A stretch of DNA of 64,000 bases from Streptomyces olindensis (GTDB taxonomy: Bacteria > Actinomycetota > Actinomycetes > Streptomycetales > Streptomycetaceae): contig JJOH01000024.1 of the NCBI GenBank assembly GCA_000696115.1, positions 27,103 through 91,102 on the forward strand. The letters are read 5' to 3'. Below the pieces are notes generated by a model that had not been told where the DNA came from, made no database searches, and was given only the letters and a program-made list of their open reading frames with translations. Shown here piece after piece: positions 26,960 through 35,632 of the stretch; the first letter of the stretch is position 1; each line of letters opens with the position of its first letter. The position numbers were made by a program, and so were the translations under genes.

Positions 26960-27309
26960 GGCGAGAGAAGGGAAGGGCTCGGTTCGTCCAGAGGGAGCAA
27001 GGGAACGAGTGGAGGTGCGCCGTTGCACACGGCTTCGTTTGCCGGCGCCGCCACCCAGCGGTCTGCAACTGAGGGACGTGTCTGCGCCACACCCACGGGG
27101 CGGGTAGCGGTCGAGGGCGACCGCCGCAGTACGCACCTCCGGATCCTTCAGCGTCCGCGAGCTCTTGGAAGCGGGGCAGCAGTGCGGTGACCCCGATCCA
27201 GGCGGCGCCGGCCAAGGAAAGCGCAGCTGCGGTCAGCCGCGCTTTCCGGGATCTGTGGCACGGTGCCGGAATCGAAGTCACCGGACTACGGTGTGTACCT
27301 GTCCCTCCG
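26960..27309. other. Intergenic region between convergent genes
   Basis: 350 bases between the autokinase stop and the LAXTG protein stop. A leftward open frame gives a hydrophobic run (RLTAAALSLAGAAWIGVTAL) around 27170-27240 that resembles a signal or membrane segment, but there is no good start or continuation, so I regard it as a possible gene remnant only. Confidence 0.35.
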
Positions 27310-27915
27310 TCAGGACCTGCGGTGACGGCGCATGGCGAGCACTGTGCCTCCACCGAGTGCGGCCAGCCCGGCCGCCGCACCTCCCATCATCATCAGCGTC
27401 TTGTCGTCGTCGCCCGTGTCCGCAAGCTGGCCATGGTGGCCGCGGTGGTCCCCTCTGCCGTCGTGGCCGTCGTGGCCGTCGTGGTCGTCGTGGTCGTCGC
27501 GGCCATCGTCGTCGGGACAGTCGACGCCGTTGGCGGGGGGCAGTACCTCGAGGGGCGCACGAAGGGTCAGATCGGGGTCGTGCGCGAACAGCTTGAAGGT
27601 GTGAAGGCCGGGCTTGGTGCACTCGGGGATGGTCACCGTGCCCTCGACAACTCCCTGTCTGTCGGCCTGGAACCGGCCGAGCACGACCTTCTTCGAGAAC
27701 AGCGCTGCCGTGACGGGGAACTGGTTGGGGGCGAAGCCGGTTCCTGTGAAGCTGACGTCTTCTCCGGCCTCCACCGTGTCCGGGGAGAGAGTCAGGCTCG
27801 GGCCAGGGGGCGGGTACTGGGCGTGGGCTGTGCCTGCGCCCACCAGCGGCGCGGCGATGACAGCAGCGGATGCCGCCGACGCCAGGGCAACCCGCCACAG
27901 CGGTGAGGTTCTCAT
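27310..27915 (-). CDS. Secreted cell-wall-anchored protein with LAXTG sorting signal
   Basis: A protein of 201 residues. A signal peptide ends at AGTAHA (about residue 32). A beta-rich domain (TLSPDTVEAGEDVSFTGTGF onward, residues 38-125) looks like an Ig/IPT-type module. It is followed by an Asp/His/Gly stalk with repeated DGHDGHDG units and HRGHHG. The C-terminus has LADTG, a hydrophobic helix and RRHRR, the layout of a sortase substrate. LAXTG is the motif used by class E sortases of Streptomyces, including for long chaplins. AAAGGTG precedes the ATG by 6 bases. The stalk could bind metal ions, which is inference. No sortase gene is in the window. Confidence 0.88.
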   Translation of the reverse strand: MRTSPLWRVALASAASAAVIAAPLVGAGTAHAQYPPPGPSLTLSPDTVEAGEDVSFTGTGFAPNQFPVTAALFSKKVVLGRFQADRQGVVEGTVTIPECTKPGLHTFKLFAHDPDLTLRAPLEVLPPANGVDCPDDDGRDDHDDHDGHDGHDGRGDHRGHHGQLADTGDDDKTLMMMGGAAAGLAALGGGTVLAMRRHRRS

Positions 27916-28310
27916 TTACTGCACCTTTCGGGAGTGAGGTCAGATGGGGTGACGCAACGTCGGCCTCGTATCAAGACCTGTATACATGGATAAATGGTGT
28001 ATATCGATGCGTCACAGCTCGAGCTAGACCAGAAGTCACCGGATGGTGTGGCGCACGATGGTCCTTCTTGCGCATGCCTGTCGCCCTGACGACGGACCCG
28101 GCGACGGCCGAGTTGGTGCCTCCAGCAGCTTCGGGAGGACCCACCCGACGACCACGAACACGAAGGATGTCCCGGTGAGCGGGGCCACGAGGCAGGGACT
28201 GGAGGCTGAGATGGCGGTCCTGCGGGAGGAGCTGAAGAGGCGCGCACGGACGCTGGAGGCCGCCCGCTCCGGCTTATGAACGTGGTGGGCCGATGGCGAG
28301 GCCCGAGCCG
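27916..28310. other. Upstream region of the LAXTG gene with transposon debris
   Basis: AT-rich patch at 27971-28005 (contains GTATAC and TGGTGTATAT), a likely promoter area. GTGACGCA at 27949-27956 and TGCGTCAC at 28008-28015 are inverted around it. From about 28138 rightwards a frame encoding a charged helix (EAEMAVLREELKRRARTLEA) runs to a stop at 28279; this may be the end of a transposase OrfA, with low certainty. Confidence 0.35.
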
Positions 28311-28566
28311 CGCGAGCGGGGTGATGCGGCACTCGCCGAGCGGATCCGGGCCATTCACACCGAGCGGGACGGCACCTGGGGCCATCCCAGGGTCACCACC
28401 GAACCGACTGCGGCGGCGCAGGCGCGTGACGACGACCGTGCTCGATCCGTCCGCCACGCCGGTGCCGGACCTGTTCGGGCGGGACTTCGCCGCCACAGCG
28501 CCGAACACGACGTACGTCGGCGGCATCACTTGTCTGCCGTGGGCGACGGCGCGTTCCCCGATCTGA
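28311..28566 (+). pseudogene. Remnant of IS3-family transposase OrfB
   Basis: Two pieces in different frames match the OrfB of IS3-type elements: ALAERIRAIHTERDGTWGHP (about 28333-28392) and, after a frameshift, ATPVPDLFGRDFAATAPNTT with YVGGITCLP (about 28455-28540). The latter is the start of the DDE catalytic domain with its first Asp region altered (GGITC instead of the usual GDITY). The rest of the catalytic core is missing. It cannot encode an active transposase. Confidence 0.75.
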
Positions 28567-28831
28567 CCGAAAGCCACTCCCCTGCCGAGCAGGCCGTGGA
28601 CGACAGGCCGGCGTTCGGCGATGGCGCGTTCGCTTGTCAGCACCTGTCGCTTCGCCGAGTTCGCCCAGCGGCCGCAGGGAGCCGCAGACGTCTCGTCGAC
28701 CGCGTCTGCGAGGCCTGCCGCAGGTGCGGCACTGGGGGCTCAGCCCACTCCCTCGCTTTCGGAATCCGCCGAGCGGCGAAACGCCCGGCTTGATGCCGCG
28801 CAATCGCCCTGACCTCGCGGTCGATAAGGCG
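28567..28831. other. No supported gene
   Basis: About 265 bases of open frames on both strands without a clear start or recognisable protein. The composition fits decayed sequence flanking the IS3 remnant. Confidence 0.35.
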
Positions 28832-28892
28832 GAGCGCCTCTCCCTCGGCAGATGAGGAACTCACCTGGTCCGCATGCGAGGGAGAGGCGCTC
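28832..28892. repeat. Perfect 16-base inverted repeat (large hairpin)
   Basis: The 16 bases at 28832-28847 (starting GAGCGCCTC) are exactly complementary to 28877-28892 (ending GGCGCTC), with a 29-base loop. It lies between transposon debris and the small secreted protein gene, about 90 bases beyond that gene's stop codon. It could be a transcription terminator for the leftward gene, or an end of a lost element. There is no T-run. Confidence 0.6.
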
Positions 28893-28981
28893 TCGAGTCG
28901 GGCCACGATCCCCCTAGGGAATCGAGAAAGGCGCCTGACCGGCGAACTGGAATCGACCGATCACAACCCGGCCCAGAGGGA

Positions 28982-29191
28982 TCAAGGCGTGAGGTCGATC
29001 ACGATCGTGGTGGTGTTCGTGTTCGTGTTGTCGTTGTCGTTGAGGTTGGTGTTGGTGTTGGTGTTGGTGTTCTCCACGACGACGGGACCGTCGAAGTCCT
29101 CCTCGCCGGCGCTGGCAGCGGAGGCGGATCCGGCGAGGAGGGCCACTGCCGCGAGGGTCGCGGCAGCACCCCGCTTCATGCTCTTGCGCAT
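28982..29191 (-). CDS. Small secreted Asn-Thr repeat protein
   Basis: A protein of 69 residues. The ATG at 29189-29191 has GGAG 8 bases upstream. MRKSMKRG and a hydrophobic stretch end in SASAASA, a normal signal peptide, leaving a mature peptide of about 40 residues. That is almost entirely NTNTNTNTNLNDNDNTNTNT between two short hydrophobic strands (GPVVVE and TTIVIDL). The DNA contains four tandem TTGGTG hexamers (29046-29069, + strand). The composition suggests a flexible or beta-stacking extracellular peptide. I know of no assigned function. Confidence 0.72.
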   Translation of the reverse strand: MRKSMKRGAAATLAAVALLAGSASAASAGEEDFDGPVVVENTNTNTNTNLNDNDNTNTNTTTIVIDLTP

Positions 29192-29202
29192 TTGATATCT
29201 CC

Positions 29203-29235
29203 GTTCTGTCCCTTCCCCGTTGGAAGGAACAGAAC
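29203..29235 (-). promoter_or_regulatory. 14-base-pair hairpin in the leader of the Asn-Thr repeat gene
   Basis: Bases 29203-29216 and 29222-29235 are inverted over 14 positions with one mismatch that becomes a G-U pair in the leftward transcript, closing a 5-base loop. The hairpin ends only a few bases before the GGAG site of the gene starting at 29191. It could stabilise the mRNA or control translation. Confidence 0.55.
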
Positions 29236-29796
29236 TGATGTTGCCCCACCACCCAAGCAGGCACCACTTGGAAGGTTCCCATCTCCGGAACTTCATCCGC
29301 TTGGCCCCAAAGGGCGAGCAATAAGAAATACAGAATTCCCAGGTCACGGTACACCTGTCACCCAATGGAGTAATGACACACCGTCTGAGCAACAGAGTGC
29401 AATCACCTCGCGGACCTTGCGAGAACCGGGACTGTCGGCGCAGACGCCGGGCGACCGCGGTGGTGTCCCTCTTCACCCGGAATCATGTAGTCGTCGTCCG
29501 TCATCGGGAGTTCTCCCGCAGCACTGCCGCCGACTTTCGCGCTGTACGCGTGTCGCGAACACCCCAGATCCACGCCCGCACGTCCGGGCACTTCCCAAAT
29601 TGCCTCGTACGTACGGCTGTTGTCAGGGCTGACGCTGCGCATCGCTGCACAGCCGTATCACCCAGTGCGGACAGGGCAGAGCCTGCTCCAGAAGCAACCG
29701 GCGCCGCTGCTGTGCATCGTTCTCTATGGAGCGGTAATTCGACGCCCCGTGGGCGAAAGAGAATTCCGCGTGCTTGTCTGCCCAGCTGGCGCCGAT
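29236..29796. other. Upstream region of the Asn-Thr repeat gene; no supported gene
   Basis: About 560 bases. A leftward frame at 29403-29504 preceded by GGGAG could encode a 33-residue peptide beginning MTDDDYMIPGEEG, but nothing supports it beyond the start site. The part nearest 29236 is relatively AT-rich and should contain the promoter of the repeat gene. The right end merges into the IS5 remnant. Confidence 0.35.
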
Positions 29797-30291
29797 CTGT
29801 CCCAGCTCGCTGCCGGGTTCGGCTAGGCACCACCACCGCCTACCGGTACGTCGCCGAGGCCGTCGACGTCCCGGCCTCCTTCGCCCCGACGCTCACCGAG
29901 GCGGTGAAGGTCGCCTCCACCAGGCGTTCGTGATCCTGGACGGCACGCTGTTGCCGATCGAAAGGATCGCCGCCGACCGACCTTTCCACTCCGAGACACA
30001 CAAGAAGCACGGCATGGACGTGCAAGTGATCGCCGACCCGCAAGGAGCGACTGCTATGGGCATCTCCCGCGCTGCCCGGAGCAGTGCGAGTCCTACTGGG
30101 AGCGATGGGAGACGCTGTCCGCTGGTCAGCAGGCCGCCAACCGCTCCCACGCGAAGATCCGTGCGCTCGTCGAGCAGGCCATGGCCACCCTGAGGGCCTG
30201 GCGGCTTCTGCGCGAGCTGTGATGCTCCACCACCCACATCACCCGCCTGGTTCAGGCCGTCCTCACCCTGCACCTGGTCTGCTCAAACTGA
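29797..30291 (+). pseudogene. Remnant of IS5-type DDE transposase
   Basis: Pieces of one transposase in several frames: LSQLAAGFG, then TTTAYRYVAEAVDVPASFAP (helix-turn-helix region), then FVILDGTLLPIERIAADRPF and HSETHKKHGMDVQVIADPQG (first catalytic Asp block), then a deletion, then NRSHAKIRALVEQAMATLRA and, after an in-frame TGA, HITRLVQAVLTLHLVCSN. Frameshifts, a large internal deletion and the stop make it inactive. Family: IS5-like transposases with an N-terminal helix-turn-helix. Confidence 0.82.
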
Positions 30292-30428
30292 GGTTGGAAA
30301 ACGCTCAGGACCTGATGAGTTCGCCGGCGGCATGCCCCACAAGGTCGGCCGCCGTCCACCCAGACCTCAAGGGTCGCGGAATGGACGGCGGCCGTGTCCG
30401 TCAGTCAGGTGCCGACTGGGGAGTACCG

Positions 30429-30773
30429 TCAGGAGGAGCAGATCGTCGCGCTCTCACCGCCGGTCTGCAGCGTGGCACAGACCTCCTCGACTCTGGGCAC
30501 GGTGACGGTGACGCTCTCCTGAACACCGGCCTGAACGGTCTTCTGGACGTTCGCAAGCTCGGTGTCGCCCGCCGTGAGTCTCATGCCGACGGTCCGCGTC
30601 TGGTCGCATGTAACGCTGACGCTGACCGTACTGGTCACGTTGTTGCTGGCCTTCTGGAGGCCGAGGGAGCAGGGGAAGTTCTGCTGTGGAGCGGCCTGCG
30701 CGGGCGCGGCAGCGAAAAGCGGCGCGGAAGCCAGCAGCACAGTGGCCGCCGAACGGAGCATGTGATGATGCAT
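30429..30773 (-). CDS. Secreted protein with four cysteines
   Basis: A protein of 114 residues from the ATG at 30773, which has GGAGG 4 bases upstream. It opens with MHHHMLRSAATVLLASAP; the signal peptide ends at APAQA. The mature part of about 90 residues is Thr/Val-rich, beta-type, with four Cys (NFPCSLG, VSVTCDQ, VEEVCAT, ATICSS) that could form two disulfides. I do not recognise a family. It is isolated between an IS5 remnant and a 560-base gap. Confidence 0.7.
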   Translation of the reverse strand: MHHHMLRSAATVLLASAPLFAAAPAQAAPQQNFPCSLGLQKASNNVTSTVSVSVTCDQTRTVGMRLTAGDTELANVQKTVQAGVQESVTVTVPRVEEVCATLQTGGESATICSS

Positions 30774-31337
30774 CGGTCCTCCAGATGTCAATCGAGCTGA
30801 TCGCCCCATAGGCGGTCAGCACTCTCGATCGCAGCGCATAAATGTCCCTTTAGCGCCGTTCGGTGAGATGTGATCACGGGCGCGTGAGCCCGGCAATCCG
30901 CCACGCCCAGCTGATCACTCGCTCCCCCACAGGAGTGAAGAAGAGGCTGAGGGGTCCTTGCACTATGAGCGTCCGATCAGGTCGCCGAAGGGCAGTCGGC
31001 GATGCTGCTGGTCGCCGTCGGTTGGGCGAGGGCCGGAGTGCGCGTCAGGTCACCGCTCGGGGTGCCGGACGCCGTCCCGGAAATTCCCGCGCCCCTCACC
31101 GGCGCACCGCTCCCGGGCCGACGGACCTTCGCATGCCGACCGGCCGAGCACGGGCCTGGCTGTGAGTGACGGTCATGTCGTCGGATGCCCCGCCCCAGGG
31201 TTCGACCATACGCGGTAATCAGCTCCAATCAGGAGTGAAAGGTGCTAACAGGGCATTTCGACGATGAAGCGCCCGGCCATCCTCGGATCAGCAGCAGCGA
31301 ACACCGTCACGGGTCCGCCCGAGGAAGGCTCTTCAGG
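30774..31337. other. Divergent intergenic region, no supported gene
   Basis: 564 bases between the leftward secreted protein and the rightward protease. Several open frames exist but have no ribosome site joined to plausible protein. It should hold the two promoters. Confidence 0.4.
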
Positions 31338-32546
31338 ATGCGAGAAATGTTCACCGCCCGGCGGCGGATCGCCGCGGCGATCGCCGCGGCGGCCGCGGCC
31401 GCCGTCATCGGGTGCGGTACCGCCCTGCCCGCCGAGGCCGCCCCGGCCGCCGGAGAAGTGCTCCATGAGGATTCCGCCAACGCCATCGCCGAAAGCTACA
31501 TCGTCACACTGAAGGAGTCCGCCGGGTTCAGGGCGGACTCGGAGGAAGGCAACCAGTTGGCGACCAAGTACGGCGCCACGGTGGAGACGGCCTACAACTC
31601 CGTGCTGAACGGCTACGCCGTCCGTGTGGGCGCCTCCGGAGCGAGGAGTTTCGCGTCCGACCCGGCCGTCGCGTCCGTCGAGCAGAACCAGAAGGTCCAC
31701 TACGACGGGACCCAGTACTACCCGCCGTGGGGACTGGACCGGATCGACCAGGCCCGCCTTCCGCTCAGCCGGACGTACACCTATCCGAACACTGCGGGCA
31801 ATGCCGCGACCGTCTACGTGCTCGACACGGGTGTGCGCATCACTCACCAGCAGATCGCCGGCCGTGCCTCGTACGGGTATGACGCCATCGACGGTGACAC
31901 CATCGCATCCGACGGCAACGGTCACGGAACGCACGTCGCCACCATCGTCGCAGGCAGGACGTACGGCGTGGCGAAGCTCGCCAGGATCGTTGCGGTACGG
32001 GTGCTCGACAACGACGGGTACGGCAGCGTTGCCGGCGTCATCGCGGGTGTCGACTGGGTCACTTCGCACCGCAACCGGCCGGCGGTCGCCAACATGTCAC
32101 TGGGCGGGAGCGCCAGCACGGCGCTGGACACCGCGGTGCGCAACTCCATCGCCTCCGGTATCACCTATGCGGTCGCCGCAGGCAACGCGAACGCCGATGC
32201 CGCCAACTTCTCACCAGCCCGAGTGAGTTCTGCCCTCACCGTGGGAGCCAGCACCATCACCGACTACAGGGCAGATTTCTCCAACTACGGTTCCGCGCTC
32301 GATATGTTCGCCCCCGGGGTGTCGATCCCCGGTGGCTGGCACACCAGTGACACGGCGAGGGCCACTCTCTCCGGCACCTCGATGGCGACCCCCCACGTCG
32401 CAGGGGCGGCGGCCGTGTATCTCACCTCCCGCCCCACCGCCAGCCCGGCGACCGTGCACAGCGCTCTGGTCAGCGGAGCAACGACCGGAGTCCTTCGGAA
32501 CATCGGGCCCGGCTCACCCAACAGGCTCCTCAGACTCGTTCCCTAG
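31338..32546 (+). CDS. Secreted S8-family (subtilisin/proteinase K-like) serine protease
   Basis: A protein of 402 residues from the ATG at 31338 (GAGGAAGG 9 bases upstream). Signal peptide to about LPAEAA, then an inhibitor-I9 propeptide (ESYIVTLKESAGF to VEQNQKVHYD), then the catalytic domain with Asp near residue 163 (VYVLDTGVRI), His near 196 (GHGTHVA) and Ser near 348 (GTSMATPHVAG); VANMSLGGSAST carries the oxyanion-side loop. All catalytic residues are present, so it should be an active secreted protease after propeptide removal. The overall layout is like aqualysin/proteinase K types of Streptomyces. Confidence 0.95.
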   Translation: MREMFTARRRIAAAIAAAAAAAVIGCGTALPAEAAPAAGEVLHEDSANAIAESYIVTLKESAGFRADSEEGNQLATKYGATVETAYNSVLNGYAVRVGASGARSFASDPAVASVEQNQKVHYDGTQYYPPWGLDRIDQARLPLSRTYTYPNTAGNAATVYVLDTGVRITHQQIAGRASYGYDAIDGDTIASDGNGHGTHVATIVAGRTYGVAKLARIVAVRVLDNDGYGSVAGVIAGVDWVTSHRNRPAVANMSLGGSASTALDTAVRNSIASGITYAVAAGNANADAANFSPARVSSALTVGASTITDYRADFSNYGSALDMFAPGVSIPGGWHTSDTARATLSGTSMATPHVAGAAAVYLTSRPTASPATVHSALVSGATTGVLRNIGPGSPNRLLRLVP

Positions 32547-32547
32547 G

Positions 32548-32594
32548 GGACCAGTTCCAGGAGTGTCCTGCGGAGAACCGATCATCTGGTCCCG
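32548..32594. terminator. Inverted repeat between convergent genes
   Basis: GGGACCAG at 32548-32555 is exactly complementary to CTGGTCCC at 32587-32594, spanning the 35-base gap between the protease stop and the von Willebrand protein stop. Candidate bidirectional terminator; the loop is long (31 bases). Confidence 0.35.
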
Positions 32595-34141
32595 TACGCC
32601 CGGTCCGCCGTCCTGATCGCCTCCGTGAGGTCGTGCAGTTGCTCGTCCGCGCGGTCCCTCGCCACATCCTCAGCGCGCTCGGCGAGTTGCTCCAGCGATG
32701 GTCGGCCGGGGAGTTGCGGCCGACGGGTGTCACCGTGGCGGAGGGCGTCGGCGAAGTACGCGGCGATCGCCGCGACTTGGAGGCTCTCGGGTGAGGCCCA
32801 GACGTCATCGTGGAGGGCCCGGGCCTCCAGGTCGCCTGACTCCTCGTGCGGGGTCCGGGTGTCCGGGTCGAGCCAGCGGACGGTCGCCGTGGCGAGGTGC
32901 CCCGAGGCGGCGGGCCGGGTGCGGACCGCGTAGAGGGCGGTGACCGTGTGGCCGGGGCCGACCTCACCGCCGTCGACGCCGTCGTCGCGGAAGTCGTCGT
33001 CGGCGACCCGGCGGTTGTCATAGCCGACCAGGCGGTACTCGGCGACCGTCTGGGGGTCGAAGGCGACCTGGGCCTTGGCGTCGCGGGCGGCGAGGTCGAT
33101 GTTGCGCGGCAGCTGCTCGCAGAAGACCTCGCGGGCGTCGTCGGTGTCCGACACGTAGACCGTGTGGCCGTCGCCGCGGTCGGCGAGGCGTTCCATGATG
33201 GCGTCGCCGTAGTCGCTGCCGACGCCGACGCCGAAGAGGGTGATTCCGTGCTCACGGCGGGCGTCCGCCACGCGTTCGAGGATGGAGTCCGGATCGGTGT
33301 CGCCGGTGTTGGCGAGGGCGTCGGAGACCAGGACGACCCGGTTGGTGGCACCCTCGCGGTGGCCCTCGACGGCGGTGGCGTAGCCGGTCTCGACGCCCGC
33401 CCCGAGGTTGGTGGAGGACTGGGTGTCCAGCTCGGAGATGGTGTCGTGGACCTTGTCCCGGTTGCCGTCGAGGCGGGTCATGGGCAGGACGGTCTCGGCC
33501 TCGTCGCTGAAGGTGACGATCGCGACCGAGTCGTCGTCCCGGAGCCGGTCCGTCATCACGGCGAGGGACTTCTGGGCGAGGTCCAGGCGGCCCGGTTCGG
33601 CCATGGAGCCCGAGACGTCGATGACGAAGGTGAGGGCAGCGGGCAGGCGTTCGCCGGTCCGCCCGTCGGTGCGGGTGGCCAGACCCACGCGGACCAGGGA
33701 CCAGTCCTCCTGATCGGTGCGGGCGCCGTCGACGGTGACCGAGAAGCCGTCGCCGTCGGGGCGTTCGTAGTCCTGGCGGAAGCTGTTGACGAACTCCTCG
33801 GGGCGGACCGTCGACGGGTCGGGCAGCCGCCCTCCGGCGAGGGTGCGGCGGGCGTAGGCATAGGAGGCGGTGTCCACGTCCAGGGCGAAGGTGGAGAGGT
33901 GGTCCTCTGCCGGCTGCCGTGAAGAGTGCTCGTGGTCGCGGTCCAGGTCCTCGGGCTGTGCCGGGGCCGGGAAGCCGGAGTTGTGGCCGCTACTGTCCGA
34001 GGCGCTGGAACCCTCGCCCGCGCCGCCGTCGCCGCAGCCGGTGAGCAGCAGGCCGCCCACCGCCGTGAGCGCCAGCAGTGCGCCACTCAGCTTCCGTGTC
34101 CGGAACCGCTGGTGCCGCCCGTACTCCTCGTGCCGGTCCAT
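32582..34141 (-). CDS. von Willebrand factor type A lipoprotein (YfbK-like)
   Basis: A protein of 519 residues from the ATG at 34139-34141 with GAGGGGG upstream; sequence further upstream belongs to a transposase remnant on the other strand. The N-terminus has a signal with lipobox LLLTGC. DVDTASYAYARR and VRPEEFVNSF match the YfbK N-terminal domain. The von Willebrand A domain has the metal-ion site FVIDVSGSM and later VLVSDALANTG, then a conserved C-terminal domain (AAYFADALR). It is anchored outside the membrane. Its ligand and role are unknown. Confidence 0.88.
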   Translation of the reverse strand: MDRHEEYGRHQRFRTRKLSGALLALTAVGGLLLTGCGDGGAGEGSSASDSSGHNSGFPAPAQPEDLDRDHEHSSRQPAEDHLSTFALDVDTASYAYARRTLAGGRLPDPSTVRPEEFVNSFRQDYERPDGDGFSVTVDGARTDQEDWSLVRVGLATRTDGRTGERLPAALTFVIDVSGSMAEPGRLDLAQKSLAVMTDRLRDDDSVAIVTFSDEAETVLPMTRLDGNRDKVHDTISELDTQSSTNLGAGVETGYATAVEGHREGATNRVVLVSDALANTGDTDPDSILERVADARREHGITLFGVGVGSDYGDAIMERLADRGDGHTVYVSDTDDAREVFCEQLPRNIDLAARDAKAQVAFDPQTVAEYRLVGYDNRRVADDDFRDDGVDGGEVGPGHTVTALYAVRTRPAASGHLATATVRWLDPDTRTPHEESGDLEARALHDDVWASPESLQVAAIAAYFADALRHGDTRRPQLPGRPSLEQLAERAEDVARDRADEQLHDLTEAIRTADRAYGTR

Positions 34142-34349
34142 CGTCCGTGCCCCCTCGGTCCGTTGACGTCGGCTTCTTCCGACTGTGACGGCGCAGGGGG
34201 CCGGAACGTGCGGTACGGATAGTTGCAGAAGCGTCTCGAAGCGGCTACGGAGGCGGCCCGTCGAGACCGGTGGGTGACCCTCCGGAAGCGACGGTGCTGT
34301 CCAGCGCCGGTGAGCCGGGTCTGCGTCGACCGGCTCCTGAACCGCCCTC

Positions 34350-34711
34350 GTGCACCTCACCTCCGGTAAGAGCAAGCAGAACGCCGTCAAGTCCATGGTG
34401 GTCACGGACGGGGACGGCCGGGTGCTGTTCTGCAGCCCGACCAGGCCCGGAAGCCGCGAGGGCATCACCGCCGTGGAGATCCTCGCCGATGCCGGCTGTC
34501 AGGGCCTGGGCGCGCAGACCGGCAGCGCCAGCGCAAGGCACACTCATCACGCCGTATCCGGGTCGAACACGGCAACGCCCATCTGAAGAACTGGCGGGCG
34601 CCGACCCGCCGCCTCGGCCGCCGCGAGCACATGAGTCACACCGTGCAGGCCGTCGCCGGTTTGCTGTCCCATCAGCAGACCGCGGACCTGACGTCGGCGC
34701 GGCGGAGGTGA
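34350..34711 (+). pseudogene. Remnant of IS5-type transposase, C-terminal part
   Basis: A frame from 34350 reads VHLTSGKSKQNAVKSMVVT, DGDGRVLFCSPTRPGS and VEILADAGCQGLGAQTG. After a frameshift, RQRKAHSSRRIRVEHGNAHL and HMSHTVQAVAGLLSHQQTAD run to a TGA at 34709-34711. This is the catalytic half of a DDE transposase of the IS5-like group with an internal deletion and one frameshift. The N-terminal half is absent. It lies head-to-head with the von Willebrand gene start. Confidence 0.8.
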
Positions 34712-34765
34712 ACACCGAGTCCCGCCGCCATCCTCGACGCCTCACCGTTACCGTGCACGAGCTCG

Positions 34766-35632
34766 TTAGGACACCACGTCCTTGCGGGCGAAACCGCGGA
34801 AGGCCAGGGCGAACAGCACGAGCGCGTACGTTACGGAAATCGACGTGCCCTGGATCATTTCCGTCCACTGCAACTGCGGCTGGACGGCGTCGAGCCAGGC
34901 GTACTGCCAGTGCGCGGGCAGGAAGTGGCGCCAGTCGCCGAGGGCCGTCACCTCGTCCAGGACGCTGCCGATGATGGTGAGGAACACCGCGCCGCCGACC
35001 GCGCCGAGGGGTGCGTCCGTCCGGGTCGACAGCCAGAACGCCAGGGCGGCGGTGACCAGTTGGGACACCATGATGTACACGACGACGATCAGCAGGCGCT
35101 GGGCCGCCGTGCCGGTGGGGAGGGTGCCGCCGGTGGGCAGCTGGAGCGGGCCCCAGCCGTAGGCGGCCGTGCCGACGATGAGCGCGACGACCGGGAGCAG
35201 GACCAGCGCGGCCAGGCTGAGCGTGAGTCCGACGACGAGCTTGGACCACAGCAGCCTGGCCCGGGGCACGGGTGCCGCGAGCAGGTATCGCAGGGAGGAC
35301 CAGCTCGCCTCGGAGGCGACCGTGTCCCCGCAGAACAGCGCCACGGGGATGACGAGCAGGAAGCCGGCGGAGGCGAAGAGGTTGACGGCGGCGAAGTTGG
35401 CTCCGGACGCGGTCGCCGTGTCCATGAGGTTCACCCGCTGGTTGCCGCCGCCCGGCTCGCCGCCGACCTGGAAGGCGATGAGCAGGATGAGCGGCAGGGC
35501 GAACAGAACGCCGCCCATGACCTGGGTGCGGCGCCGCTTCAGTTGCCGGACCAGCTCGACGCGGAAGGGCAGGGTGCGGCCCGCGCGGTAGCCGTCGGCG
35601 ACCTCGACGGGCGGCTCGACGAGCTTGCTCAT
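34766..35632 (-). CDS. ABC transporter permease (ABC-2 type)
   Basis: A protein of 288 residues from the ATG at 35630-35632, which overlaps the stop of the upstream ATPase fusion as ATGA. A short cytoplasmic N-terminus (VELVRQLKRRRTQVMGG) leads into six predicted membrane helices; FCGDTVASEASWSSLRYLL is the typical re-entrant helix of ABC-2 permeases. It should pair with the ATPase domain of the fusion protein encoded just upstream, since it has no nucleotide-binding domain. The substrate is unknown. Confidence 0.9.
   Translation of the reverse strand: MSKLVEPPVEVADGYRAGRTLPFRVELVRQLKRRRTQVMGGVLFALPLILLIAFQVGGEPGGGNQRVNLMDTATASGANFAAVNLFASAGFLLVIPVALFCGDTVASEASWSSLRYLLAAPVPRARLLWSKLVVGLTLSLAALVLLPVVALIVGTAAYGWGPLQLPTGGTLPTGTAAQRLLIVVVYIMVSQLVTAALAFWLSTRTDAPLGAVGGAVFLTIIGSVLDEVTALGDWRHFLPAHWQYAWLDAVQPQLQWTEMIQGTSISVTYALVLFALAFRGFARKDVVS

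Noticed and set aside
28393..28803. - strand frame with two Cys (SPQCRTCGR) suggesting a small zinc or HNH protein
   Set aside because: It is antisense to the IS3 remnant over most of its length and has only one Cys pair.
29046..29069. Tandem TTGGTG units considered as a CRISPR or intergenic satellite
   Set aside because: They lie in phase within a small secreted protein gene, are only six bases long and have no spacers.
29403..29504. 33-residue peptide MTDDDYMIPGEEG... on the - strand
   Set aside because: A GGGAG precedes it, but there is no homology, no signal and no conserved context, so it is mentioned only within the gap entry.
34142..34468. N-terminal extension of the von Willebrand lipoprotein frame
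   Set aside because: It is antisense to a transposase remnant; the ATG at 34141 has a good ribosome site and starts directly before the lipoprotein signal.
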